From contig NC_057788.1 of the NCBI RefSeq assembly GCF_014905175.1, forward strand, positions 5,828,001 to 5,892,000: a DNA stretch of 64,000 nucleotides, in the 5' to 3' direction. The notes under the pieces were generated by a model that ran no database searches, was not told the DNA's origin, and saw nothing but the letters and a program-made list of their open reading frames with translations. The DNA is from Aphidius gifuensis (lineage: Eukaryota; Arthropoda; Insecta; Hymenoptera; Braconidae). Every line of letters starts with the position of its first letter. Position 1 is the stretch's first letter. The position numbers were made by a program, and so were the translations under genes. Shown in pieces: positions 26,040-39,300 of this stretch.

Positions 26040-26440
26040 TGTGCTACTATTTATTGTTTTTTACGTTTTGTTGTTTTTTTAAGTTGATGAATTTTTCCAT
26101 GTACATCTAGCATGAATAAATAAAAATGTACACGTTTCTTTTCCTCAATCTGTAAACAATGATATTTATTAATTATTTATTTATATTATTATTTAAAAAA
26201 TTGTAATAAATTACCTTATACAACAATCATAAAAGAGATCCATCAACATGGTTTTTCCAATATCACCATCAGCACCATACAAATACAAACCCTCTGGTGG
26301 TTTTTTTGTCTTTTTTTCTTTTCCAACTAATTTATTTAAAAAACTTGGTTTTTCTGCTTTTTATGCATTAATGCCATCATAAACATTTTGTACAACACGC
26401 ATTTGATATTCATCCTCAATAAGTTGTTTATTTTTTATAT
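26040..26440 (-). pseudogene. AFG1L-like: AFG1-like ATPase gene fragment, decayed (minus copy)
   Basis: This twin of the plus-strand fragment is better preserved. Its first exon piece (26,215 up to about 26,430) reads an EDEYQMRVVQNVYDG region, then KPPEGLYLYGADGDIGKT with an intact Walker A loop (GADGDIGKT), then MLMDLFYDCCIR. The donor is GTAATT at 26,214. The second piece (from 26,149 downward, acceptor TTTACAG) reads a RNVHF-like stretch and LDVHGKIHQLKK, then breaks up after KRKKQ. A TAA after the INA residues interrupts the frame upstream of PPEGLY, at the same place as in the plus copy. The Walker B region, sensor and C-terminal parts are missing, so it cannot encode a working ATPase. 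Confidence 0.75.
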
Positions 26441-26552
26441 TTTTTTTAAAAACTTCAATTAGACTATTATTATTTCTTATGTCAACTTTGGCATCACATG
26501 TAATCGAAATAAAATTTATTTGGAATAATCTTTTTAATAAAAAATTATCTAT

Positions 26553-26593
26553 TTAACATTAAATTTTCCTTAGCCATTGCTTACCCTTGGTAT
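26553..26593. mobile_element. half copy of the foldback element
   Basis: The sequence up to CCCTTGGTAT matches the right half of the foldback elements at 25,653-25,965, in the same orientation and with the same right-flanking AT-rich sequence. The left half is absent, so it is a truncated or recombined copy. Confidence 0.45.
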
Positions 26594-26869
26594 TGTTTTT
26601 TATTAAAATGTATTGCTTCAATTTCATTTGTTAAATAAATAATGTATATTATTGAGTTGGATTATTTTTTTACAACATAAAGGAATACTCTAACTGAGCC
26701 ACACAAATAAAAAAAAATGTAAACAAAAATACCATGTGACTTCGGATCTTGATGAGACTAGCGCCGTCACTGGCGATAATGTGTACTGACTTGCTCCATT
26801 CTGTGAGCTTCAGTGAAATTCGAGAGATTACCCTCCTTATACACCTCCATGACCGTTAACAAATTTCGC

Positions 26870-29800
26870 AATTTTAATTTGTCCCAAAGATGGCGTGGCT
26901 GCGCATAATGGAAAGACCGCGCAAATTAATTTCAATTTTGAAAAAATTATTTAAAAAAATCAAATAGATTATTAAAATAAAAAAATAAATTTTAAAAACA
27001 TTTTTTAATGTGAAAAGAGACAAAAAAAATTGATAAATAATTTTTATTGTTTCTTTTAATTAATTCACTTGTATTTAAATATTTATTTTTTTTCGTTGCA
27101 TGTAAATAAAAAATTAAAAATAATCAATTGGTTTGGTAAATTCAATTTTAATTAATTTAAATGTGTTTATTATTTTATTGTCAATTACTATTGTGGTTAT
27201 ATTAATTCCACGTATGATAAAATTATATAAAACATAATAAGATTAAAATGAGTCAGATCGATTGAGCTCTATTCTGGATTTTCTTGATACCAAGGCAACG
27301 AATAATTAAACATGCCTCAGGTCGCAAATTATTTATTAATCGAGAGATAAGTAAAGCTAGGCTTAATACTATATATATAATAAATAATTAAATAATTTAT
27401 AAAAAGATTAATTATTAGCAAAAAAAAAAAGAATAAAACCTAAATTATATTTAAAGTTATAAGCTATCTTACCAGTGAATAATTTTTAAAAAAAATGAAA
27501 AGCTTTTATCGCTCAAGATATATTTTAATAAAATTATATTTGAAAAATTGAATTAACATTTATTATTAAAAAATGGATCGATAGAATATTTTTAAAACTC
27601 AACTATCCATAAAAATAATATGAATGAAAATTCAAAGAAAAAAAAAAAAAAAAGTTTTTCAAAGTATAAATTCTTTATTTTGAAGTTTTATATATTTTAT
27701 TATTTTTTTACTTTATTTATATATAGTGTAGTGTACTGTCAAGTCAGTTGAAATTTTTATATATTATTATTTGACAAAATCTTTTGTGAAATTGATCAAT
27801 AAAAATATATTGACTCGGAAGTATTTCATTTTTTTTTTTTTTTACAATTTTATTTCTCAATAAAGACATTCCAGTATATGTATTTTATTAGATATATACA
27901 TTGGATACTATGTTGCAAGTTTTACCACCACAAAACAGCAAACTTCAAGATCACACGCGGTAAGCCTCAAGAGCCCAATGTAGATTTAAGGGATCTGCAG
28001 AGTGGCTATATGGACCCATCTGTACGATAGTTTCTTGTTGACTTTTATATGACACACACATACAACTTACAAGCTAAACAATTAAATTAAATAATGCGCA
28101 TTTCTTAAGTATAGTATATGAATACTAAATTTGTTGCATTTATTTTTTTTTTTTTTCTTTTGAATGCTTAATTTTCACCTTTAGTGAAAACAACCACACA
28201 CGAAAACCTATTTATTCATCTAAAAAGCAAACGATAAAAAAAAAAAAAAAAAAATGCATATACATATAAGGCTATTGAAGAATAGTTTGTACTTTTGAGA
28301 TGATGATACTCGTAAAAAAGCTCAATGCTCAACTTGCATGCAAATCTATATCAGCATTTACATATATTTTTTTTTTTTCTACCAGTTTTTTTTTTTACAA
28401 AAAATTTAAATATTAAAAAAAAAAAAAAAACGCTATGCTTTAAAAGTCATACATAATCTATTTTCGTTTCACAAACATTTTTTTTTTTTTTTTTTCTTTT
28501 ATAAAAAACACTGTAAAAAAAATCAAAGTAAAAAATTTGCAATTGATCAACGCGTCGTGTGGTATATATATTATTTAAAAAAAATATACTTTCAGTACAT
28601 TAACGTTGAGTTTAACTGTCTATTTGAATAAAGCATGTCGTGATCGTTCAGCAAAATGCATGATATAGGTATATAACATTAAACAAATACCCATTGCATT
28701 TATGCATTCTTAAAATAATCTAATAAAAGCATCAGCATGCATACAAACATGCATATATATTTATGTGAATATGTATATATGTGCATATAAATTTCTTATC
28801 TACCTGAGCTTTTAAAATTTATCATAATATATTTCATTTTTTATCTTAAAAATTTTTTTACAATATATATATATTTCTTCATGAACTGTTGTGGTTAAGA
28901 ACCGACTTCATAAAGCATATAACTTTAGGATTACATAGACACCTTTATACATATATAGGTATATATTTAAATTATGTATTATGTATATAGATATATATTC
29001 TCAAGACTTGAATTTCGTGTGACCATGTCGTATCAATACACCTGCACATCCTTATGAATTTAATTAACTTGAATAATATTATTTAAGCTCAAAATTCCAG
29101 CTTAAATACTTTGAGAAAGGGTATTTCAATAAAATAAAACAACCAACATTGTTTGCTATACAAAAGCATACACAAATACTCTGTCGTTCTCTATGGACAT
29201 GGGTTCTTGTTAATTAATTATTACCACACAGCGTTTATTACTCGAGATATATTAATTATTATTATTTTCATAATATCATTATTGACAATCATATTGTCTC
29301 TTGAATCATATTTTTGTTATTTATCATGTTAAATAACTTCATCAACTTTCAATAAACTAAATTATATATAATAAAAGTTTAAAATAATTTAAAATATCAA
29401 CAATATTGCAGTGAAAGTTGCGAATTACCTTAATTATTAATTATAAAATTCATTTGTTGTATATAAATTTTAGAATGATATATATTTATCATGTTATGGA
29501 AATAAATGATGAGTGACAAAGAAATGGTTTATGAGGGCTAACCAAGATGATGCCAGAATTTTTTGCATTATGAGTATAAGGTTAAAAATCAAGACAGAAA
29601 GAGAAAGACTAAAGATTATAATATATATTTAGTTGATGGGTTAGAAAGAAAAGAAATTATATGAGGTGAGTAAAATAGAGTGTGAGTGAGGCAATGAGAG
29701 AGGGTGGAAAAAGGGACCAGTTGAAAATCGGGGTGTCGGCAACAGCTGTGAAATGTTTATGAAGGCTCGACTAATTTATCACACCCTCACATTTCCGAGG

Positions 29801-31690
29801 ACTGTAGGATAGATGCACATAAATTCTGGGTGAACTGACTTGTAAACGCACCAAGTGTGAAAAGTGACTTTATCGCAAATTTAAAATTTTTGAACCCTCC
29901 TACCATATCTGCATCAAACATGCAAAATTCATGTCATTAGTCATGTTGTTAATCAAGACAAACTACCTGCGTATCAAACAATATTTTTTCATTTTTATTT
30001 TATTTTTATTACTTTATTCATTCCTTTTTTTTTTTTTTCAATTTTATTTCTACTCAGTCAACAGATTGATCAATAATTAATTTTTTTTTCAATTCTATTT
30101 AGTATATAAAAATAAAAAAAAAAATCTAAAAGTATATAAATAATACGAAATAGTGTATTTTGGTCAATCTTGTGTTCTTGTCACCTTACTTTTTTTTTCT
30201 TATTTTATTTATTTTTCCCTTGTCTCAATTTCTTGGTAGACATACACTATTCCCCCTCAATTCTCTTACTTTTACTTCTATTTCCCCAGAGAAAAGAAAA
30301 AGACTAATGGGCTTTGTACGTTTGAGTGACGGCAGGTGAACGACTTTGAAAAGTCTGGGCAAGACTAAAACTCAACATATATAAACTTAAAAACAAAAAA
30401 ATAAATAAATAAACAAACAGTCACATATGAGACAATAAAACTTAAACAATAATAATAAAAATAATAATAATAAATATAAACGATCAAAGTAGAACAACAT
30501 TGACTTGAGCCAAAAATGACTAGACACAAAGCTGTACAAGATGAAATCTGATATATTTTTTTTCTTTTTTTTGCATCTGCTTCAACTGATTTATCATTAC
30601 TATTATTATTATTGTTATTTTTATATATTTATTTTATTATTTTGCGTGACACAATATGAAACATGCTAAATCCGGATAAACTGACATTGACGATAATAAG
30701 AAAATACAATATTGAAGGATAATATTTCAATAAAATGTATATTATACTTTATAAAGAAATATAATAAATCTTAATATAATATATTGTTATTATTAAAATA
30801 AAAATGAATATAAATTTTTTTCAAATAAAAAAACCAAGATTTTTATCTGCCCTATTTTCAACAAACTTTTATAGTTCAAGAAAAAAAAAACAATTAAACT
30901 TTCAGTAAGATAATTCAATTAAACCAAATAAGTAAAAAAAAAAATAATAAATTTTGTGAAAATTAATTTAATGATTAAACATTGTTGAAAAATAAAAAAA
31001 TATTAAATTAATCATTTTGAGATTTATATATATGCATAACTTGGCTCTGTATTGTACTGACATAATATTGCAATACATATATTTAACGTGGGCAATTGTA
31101 GATGTAAGCAAGTTCTACATTCTCAGCACATATTGGCTGCGTGTGTCACCATGCTCACTGAAGATTTATTCCTTGCGTATATGTCAACTAGACTGGGGTC
31201 GTAATCGTTAGTCACTGGTGTATACACATGCACATACACTTAGCATTACATATGTATTTATATTAAGTGCATATGCACTGCAATGTGGTCAACTCATGAC
31301 CAGTAATGTATCGAATATGCCTACACGGTATATAAAATCAACGCCAAAATTTATTTTCACATTTATCGTTATGTCAGAAATTTAATGAATAAATCGATTA
31401 AATTTCTTGAGCATGATTTAAAAACCATATAATGCCAAGATTACTTGAATTATGTCACTTACTGCACATATGCTTTCGTACATTGTACGCAGTCAAACTT
31501 TAATTGTTTTTGAAATTAAAAAAAAGAAATTATTATTCATGCTGATTAGAAAAGTAAATTTTTTAATTAATACAAGCACATTTGCGCGCTACGCGCGCCT
31601 GTATCTGTACCTTCTAAAAGGTTCATTGTTCATTGATTTTATAAACACAAGTATTATCATAAAAAAAAAATAGAATGAATAAATTGACGA
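26870..31690. other. gene-free AT-rich stretch
   Basis: I see no coding exon, RNA gene or transposon. The content is homopolymer runs, (TA)n and low-complexity A/T sequence, with a slightly GC-richer patch at about 29,700-29,830. A short GC palindrome (GCGCGCTACGCGCGC at 31,584-31,598) stands out about 100 bases before the satellite array. Confidence 0.55.
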
Positions 31691-31699
31691 AAAATTTTT

Positions 31700-33300
31700 T
31701 TAATTTATTTATTTACACATAAATCAAACATAATTCACACGTTTTTTTTAGTCTAATAACATCGAGATTGAATGTTTACTGAAAAAGTTGTGCTACCTTA
31801 ATATGTCAATTTTAAAAAAAAATATAAAAAATATTTTAAAAAATTTTGTTTTTGAAGTATTTCTTCAAACATAAAAAACACAAAATTCGCACAAAATTTT
31901 GAGCCCAATTGCATTAAGATCCGATGATTATTGAGAAAGTTGTGCTAGCTTAATATTTAAATTTTTAAAAAAAATATAGAAAATATGTAAAAAATATTTT
32001 AAAAAATTTTGTTTTTGAATTATTTCTTCACACATAAAAAACACATAATTCGCACAAAATTTTGAGCCCAATTGCATTAAGATCCGATGATTATTGAGAA
32101 AGTTGTGCTAGCTTAATATGTCAATTTTTAAAAAAAATATAAAAAATATTTAAAAAAATTTTCTTTCAAATTTATTTCTTCACACATAAAAAACACATAA
32201 TTCGCACAAAATTTTAAGTCCAATTGCATCGAGATCCGATGATTATTGAGAAAGTTGTGCTAGCTTAATATTTGAATTTTTAAAAAAAATATAGAAAATA
32301 TGTAAAAAATATTTAAAAAAATTTTGTTTTTGAATTATTTCTTCACACATAAAAAACACATAATTCGCACAAAATTTTGAGTCCAATTGCATTAAAATCC
32401 GATGATTATTGAGAAAGTTGTGCTAGCTTAATATTTGAATTTTTAAAAAAAATATAGAAAATATGTAAAAAATATTTAAAAAAATTTTCTTTCAAATTTA
32501 TTTCTTCACACATAAAAAACACATAATTCGCACAAAATTTTGAGCCCGATTGCATCGAGATGCGATGATTATTGAGAAAGTTGTGCTAGCTTAATATTTG
32601 AATTTTTAAAAAAAATATAGAAAATATGTAAAAAATATTTAAAAAAATTTTCTTTCAAATTTATTTCTTCACACATAAAAAACACATAATTCGCACAAAA
32701 TTTCAAGCCCAATTGCATCGAGATCCGATGATTATTGAAAAAGTTGTGCTAGCTTAATATTTGAATTTTTAAAAAAAATATAGAAAATATGTAAAAAATA
32801 TTTAAAAAAATTTTGTTTTTGAATTATTTCTTCACACATAAAAAACACATAATTCGCACAAAATTTCAAGCCCAATTGCATCGAGATCCGATGATTATTG
32901 AGAAAGTTGTGCTAGCTTAATATTTGAATTTTAAAAAAAAATTTTAAAAAGTTGTAAAATATTTAAAATTTTATCTTTCAAATTTATTTCTTCACACATA
33001 AAAACACATAATTCACTTTCACAAAATTTTAAGCCCAATTGCATCGAGATCCGATGATTATTGAGAAAGTTGTGCTAGCTTAATATTTGAATTTTTTAAA
33101 AGAATGTAAAAAATAAAAAAAAAATATTCTTTCAAATTTATTTCTTCACACATAAAAAACACATAATTCGCACAAAATTCCAAGCCCAATTGCATCGAGA
33201 TCCGATGATTTTTAAAAAAGTTGTGCTAGCTTAATATGTCAATTTTAAAAAAAAATATAAAAAAAATATTAAAAAAAATATTAAAAAAAATTTTGTTTAC
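31700..33300. repeat. satellite array, about ten tandem units of 163 or 152 bp
   Basis: The conserved core (CCGATGATTATTGAGAAAG, then TTGTGCTAGCTTAATAT) recurs at about 31,769 (diverged), 31,921, 32,084, 32,236, 32,399, 32,562, 32,725, 32,888, 33,051 and 33,202. The spacings are 152, 163, 152, 163, 163, 163, 163, 163 and 151. Each unit also carries TTCTTCACACATAAAAA, ACATAATTCGCACAAAATT and GCCCAATTGCATCGAGATC. Two sub-types alternate irregularly (GTTTTTGAATTATT versus CTTTCAAATTTATT in the same place). There is no coding frame, and the outer units are the most diverged, as expected for arrays homogenised by unequal exchange. Confidence 0.95.
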
Positions 33301-36300
33301 TTGCTTTTTTTTGTTGTTTTTTCGTTGCTAACGAAATAAATAAAAAAATAATAGAAAAAGGCAAACAGAAAGAAATTTGTATGAGAGTAAGTGAGAAAAA
33401 AACAATGACCAATCAAATGTCCGGAAGACCGATGATGTTTGTCCTTTTTATATTAGGAATTTCTCATTACATTATAAGTCATATTATATTTCATATATGA
33501 AATTATTATATCAATCCATTATTAGAATTTTTAATTATAATTCATTGAACCTGCTGCAGTCATGAGAGTCGTATTTTACATTTCAATTATATGATATTTT
33601 GCGACAACAAAATTATTACTCAAGATGAATAAATTAATTAATATAAGTATAAAGCTTTGTATTTATTTTTATATTTTAAAATATACTTTTAAGGAAAATT
33701 TTTTGTTTTATTTTCAAATTATATTTCAAGAATGTATCTTGAGGTAAAGGCGCGACAAAAAAATGCAAATAAAAAATATGAAATATAAGAACAGCATATA
33801 AATACAAAAAAAAAAAAATAAAGTAGAGGAGAAAAAAGGGTCGTGCCTGGATGAGAGCTTTTTTTCTTTTACCAGTGTACAAATGAATTCCGTTGAAATT
33901 TTTTCGTGTGCCAACAACGTTATATGCTCATTCCTTGTACACCTGGAATATGCGCCAAAAGCAGTGTACATTTTTTTTTTTTTTTATTTTCTTTTTCATC
34001 TTTAATAAAAGAAAAATAAATTCTCTCTCTGAATGAAATAAGATGCTTTTCTGTGATGTCGTGTCATATATTTTTATTTTTTTTAATAATAATATTATTA
34101 TTCACATTTTACCAAAAAAAATTATATATAATAACTGAACTATAATAATTTTGAATCGACTGAAAAGGTATGAATGCAAATGCTATAGCAGTTACAAGTT
34201 AGGATATAAGAAATTTAAAATAATAAATCGATCGAAAATACGACTTATTTTCTCCAAGGAGAAATAATGCTTGGCCCACGTCGGAAATTTTTTTGAAAGT
34301 AGTTGGAACATGCTTCCATTTACCTGTCAAATTTCAAAAATATCTACTCATGCGTTTTCGTAGGAGAAATTTTTCAAACTTCAAACTTGAAAGATAAAAT
34401 GAAATAAAATAAAAACTTTTTACTATTTTCATTTATACATATGCATAATAAAATTTATTGATGGATACAGATGTAATTTAAAAATAGTAATAAAGAAATT
34501 GGTGTATAGAAAAGATTTGATTATCCTAAATATTTCAAAGACAAGGGTAAAAGAAAAAAGTGATCTACTTGATGTGAAGTAAAACAAGACGAGGGTAGTC
34601 ATCTGAGGATGGCGTGAATATAAAGAAAGAAAGAAAATCACATGGAGAAGTCTAGAAATATATAAGACTATTTTTGAGGCGCCTTCGTAATTGCTGGGTT
34701 GAATCATTGATTAGTCGAAACGCGCAGAGGCTTGAGATTATAAATACTCCAAAGGCAAAAAGCACGTAAAAAAAATTACTAAAAAAAAAAAAGATAAGAC
34801 TCAATACGTGAACGTAAGATATATATTAGTCCAATGGATTAAAACTCGTTGGAAACGAATTATCGTTTTTTTCCTTCAACGATATTTTTCACCTCGAATT
34901 TTTTTATAGCAATAAAAACTACTCGAATTAAAAGTAAAAGAAATTTCAAAAAAATAAAATGATAAGAAAATTGATGTGAAAATAAATTTTATAAATATAA
35001 AAAAATAATGAAAATATATATTCTTATTTATTTATTTATTTTTATAAATTTAATAATGATAAAAATGATACACATTTTTATATATAAAAAACCATTGAGT
35101 ATATATTTTTATAAAAATATAAATGTGTTTGGTGATCACTTGTGAAAAATTGCAGGATAAAATCTATTGCAAAGAATTTTTTTTTTCCTTTTTTATTTCA
35201 AGGATATATTTGTGTGTATAGAGAAGTGTGTATACATGTATAGGTATATGACACAGGGTTGGTTATTCTCATTGGTTTGAAATGGGTATATACAATATAA
35301 AAATGAAAAAATAAAATAAGGGAGAAAATAGTGATAGACATTACATCGAAAAGAAAAAAGAGAGTTTGAGTATCGCGTCCAAACAAGTTTCCGACAAGTT
35401 GAACGAAGAATGGAAAACTCAACCATCGTTGAGTGAGTGCAGGTACACTAACATCACGAATAAAACCAAGTAAAATTTAAAGTCAAAAAGAAAATAAAGA
35501 AAAAAAAAAAAAAATAAATAAAACTAGCACCTTCTAAACCACACTGTGGTCACCTCAAACTCTACAAATTTTATCTTAAAGTTTTTAAATTCTTTCTCCA
35601 ACTTTGTTTCTTAACGTAGCAGTTACGAAATTCTTTGCATCCTCAGACTTGGTCAAATGCTCCTTGCACTACTAAAATTCTTTAATTAAAATGACAAATA
35701 ATATATATATATATATATATTTTAAATTATCCTCTAAATGCAAAGCTTTAAAAGTATAACTTTTATTTCTTTTTGTTATTTTGTAAAATTTATAAATGAT
35801 CCTTTCTATATTTTTAGTCAAGTTTATGATTTAAAAAACAATTTTAATTTTACTGAAAAAAAAAAAAATAATGAGTACCATTTAACCTTTTGTAAATATT
35901 GTATGTAAAATTTTAGCTGACATTTTTATTTTTGTCATAATCAGAAAGACCTTTAAATTATAAAATATCAACTTATTTTCATAGTGGTATTACCCTCAAA
36001 ATACTTCAATCAAGTGTCTATTCGATATGAATATAAATGTATATAACCTTTGAATATATTAAACATTGAATATACACTGGAAATCTGTATTTGAATGACA
36101 TTGATTCCAGTTACAACTATTCTAAATTTCTATTTCAAGCATTTACGTGTCAAATTAAGCTTCGTAACCCGTCAAAGTAAACGATATATACACAAACAAT
36201 CTGGTCAAACCAAGCTAATAATACATTGACCAAAATTATCCATCAGCTTATTTACAAAATATGAAATTTGACAATTCAATATTTCATTTAAATTATATTA

Positions 36301-39300
36301 TTTAATATATTATTCATTCAATAATATACAAAATGTAAAATACTATTTCGTGACTTGTGATGATTGTTAATAATTAAATTTTAATTATAATAATTTATTA
36401 TTATTTTTTTTTAATAAAAAAAGGCAAGTTTAATTTTGTTTTATATAATGATGGAAAAGCACTTTAATGTTATGGACGTTTGTGCATAGATCTTCTAGTT
36501 ATAAAACTATTGAATTTATTTTCCAAGTAATATTGGATAAAAAGCGATTAAAAAAAAAAAAATTAAATTAAAAAAAAAGGAAAACTAGTTGAAAGTAAAT
36601 ATATAGAGAGAGATAAAATAACAGCTAAGACGAAAAATGAATGCCGACACAGAAGTGGCAAGTAAGTGCAAGCCCGAGTGATTGGAGGATAATTAAAGAG
36701 GATTACACTGAAAAGAAAACTAAATGAAAAGATTGAAAATAAAAATTAAAAAAATAATTAAAAAAAACTCTCGATCGATGTGGATGATAATAAAATATAC
36801 ATATATTGATATCAATTTTATAACTTTAAAACTTTTCATTTGTTAAAAAAGTTTTTTTTTTATTATTTTTTCATTTACGTTCATTAAATTTTCAATTAGT
36901 TAAATTAATTCATGAACTGTAAGAGATATGAGATGTTTTGTGGGAGTTTATTTACGGTATGAACCCAGCAGATAGATCATTATAATTTGTGATACAAGTT
37001 GGATAGATACGACTAATGATTAGGGTAGCACGACTCGAGTGATTCCTTCTGTATAGAATTTGATATTGAGATCACGTGAAATATTCTCGAGGGATCATTT
37101 GGTGTCTTTTACCATCTGAAGAATGCACCAGGGAAAAATTCCAACAAGTCCTATTATCTTACTTGAAAATATTTTTTACTATATAGCAAAAGAAAAAGAA
37201 AAAAAATTAAATAATATTATTTAATTATAATTTATTTAAAATACAATTATCCTCAAGATTATTAGACTGAAAAACTTTATTTTTCTTTTTTTTATTATCA
37301 ACAGCTTGACATTTAATTTTCTCGGTAGTAAATTTTTAATGGCGCACCTTGAACGCTACGATATAATGAAAAATAAAATAATAAAAATATAAAATAATTT
37401 TATATTCAACAATGAGTCATTGTAATGTTGACACTTATATATTTGATGTGTTTGAGCACATGTCGTATGCCAATCCACGTGAAAATTCAACAGATAAAAA
37501 GGGTAAATAAATATAAATAAAAAAAATTCTAAAAAAAAGGAAAGCGGCTTAGAGAGAAGGGTTCAAAAAGAAAATATAACTTGAGGCAATTTATGTTACA
37601 TGGACGCACGCGCGTCCCTCGAATTGGACGTCGAATCGAATATTGTGTGTGTGTGTGTATATGTCGTTTTATAGAAACCATGGCAACGCACAAGGCTGAA
37701 AAATTTGCCGATATAAAAAATAAAAAAATGAAAAACTACGAAAAAAAAAATTTAGCTACTATCACAAAGAGTTTATTATTGTTACAAAAAGCCAATTTGC
37801 AAGTGACAGTGTCAACAGTACTATTTTTTTTTTGTTTTTAAATCAACATAAAATTGATAAAGTATTTTGATGAAAAAGAAAATAAATGAAAAAACTATAA
37901 AGTCTGTTTAAAATGTATTTAAAAATATGTAGAATTTTTTTTTTATAAATTTTTATTATTTATACAAAAAAAAAAAAATTTTAATTAATCATTAATTAAT
38001 TTTGGATTGTTTGTTATTTATTGGACAAAGGTTTTCAACATGGATTTGTAGATATTGCAAATAACAATGCATATTTTGTTGGTAGAGGGTTTTGTGAATA
38101 TTTATATTGAAAGTAAAAGGGAGCATCGCAAATTCGCAATAGCTATTGCATGCTAACAGCCGCATGTAATTCGATGCTTGGGCTAGAAAAGTCGTCGTAA
38201 CCATGAATGCTTGGCATAGTGTATATAAAATATATATACCCACAAATAAATATGTGCACATTTACGAGGTCTGCTTCGTTAAAATGTTCCCGAGCGCATA
38301 AAAGTCTTTCATTATAAAATGGAGGGTAAAACTGACTAACCATCAATTCTGTATTTCATTTTTAAAATCTCAATAAACCCTAATAATTAAAAATTCATTT
38401 CAATGATTTATGATTATATGACCAACATCCTGTATGTCATTTATTGCAATTTCAAAGATTTACCATACAAATGACTCTTAAATATTCAATTAAATATACC
38501 CTTTTTTTTTTTTTCTTTTTTTATACAGCTGTATATAAGTATGTATATTTAAAAAATAATTTAAAAGTTGGTCAATTTAAAAATTTTACCCTCAAGTTAT
38601 ATACAGTATATATTGTAGAAAAAAAAATCCTTTAAAAGTCTGATGACATAAATTTTTCTGTACCAATGTAAATAACTCTTTTCATCTAAATTTTTTCATT
38701 TTTATTTAAACTTATATTATACCTGTCTCTTTACTCTAAATTACTCTTTCATTTACTGCTATTTTTTATTTTTTTCTGCATTTGGAAAATTTAACAAAAC
38801 GTTAACGAACTGCAAAGTCATGGCTGTCGTTGGTTTTACGAAAATTTAAATATACCAGAAACATAAAAATGAAATGACACGTGGCAGTGTGTATACTCGA
38901 CAAATATAGAATTAAATATAAAATATAAAAAAAAGTCAATAATATATTACCATTTCATTTTTTTTTATTTCATTTGATCAATCAACTTATCATATATAAT
39001 AATAATCAAAAAAATTTTTAATTTAATCAACTGATAATACTATTAAAATTTTTAAAAGTTAATAATTTTATATGCATAATATATACATATGATTTATACA
39101 TAAATAATGAGTATAAATTTATGTAAATAATGCATTTTCATTTATTTATTTTTTTTGTGAATAAAAATTGGCAAGAGAAACGTGACCAGCATTACGAAGC
39201 ATTTTGGCGTGACAGGAAACAGGAGAATCCCATTAGTCCCTGATGGAAACTCAGATCACTCATATATACATACATATTGTTTGTATACAACGTGTGTGTA

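Larger units (their letters stand above)
26030..26865 (-). repeat. right arm of the AFG1-like inverted repeat
   Basis: This is the mirror image of 24,735-25,468. It reads on the minus strand from GTTAACGGTCATGGAGG through the AFG1-like exons to TAGTAGCACAGAACTT near 26,034-26,049. It is about 100 bases longer than the left arm because of inserted AT-rich sequence and a half foldback element at 26,553-26,593. A GATGGCG (YY1/Pho-like) motif lies just outside at about 26,888. Confidence 0.8.

Noticed and set aside
31700..33300. CRISPR-like regular repeat array
   Set aside because: Whole 150-163 bp units are repeated without unique spacers and the DNA is eukaryotic; this is a satellite.
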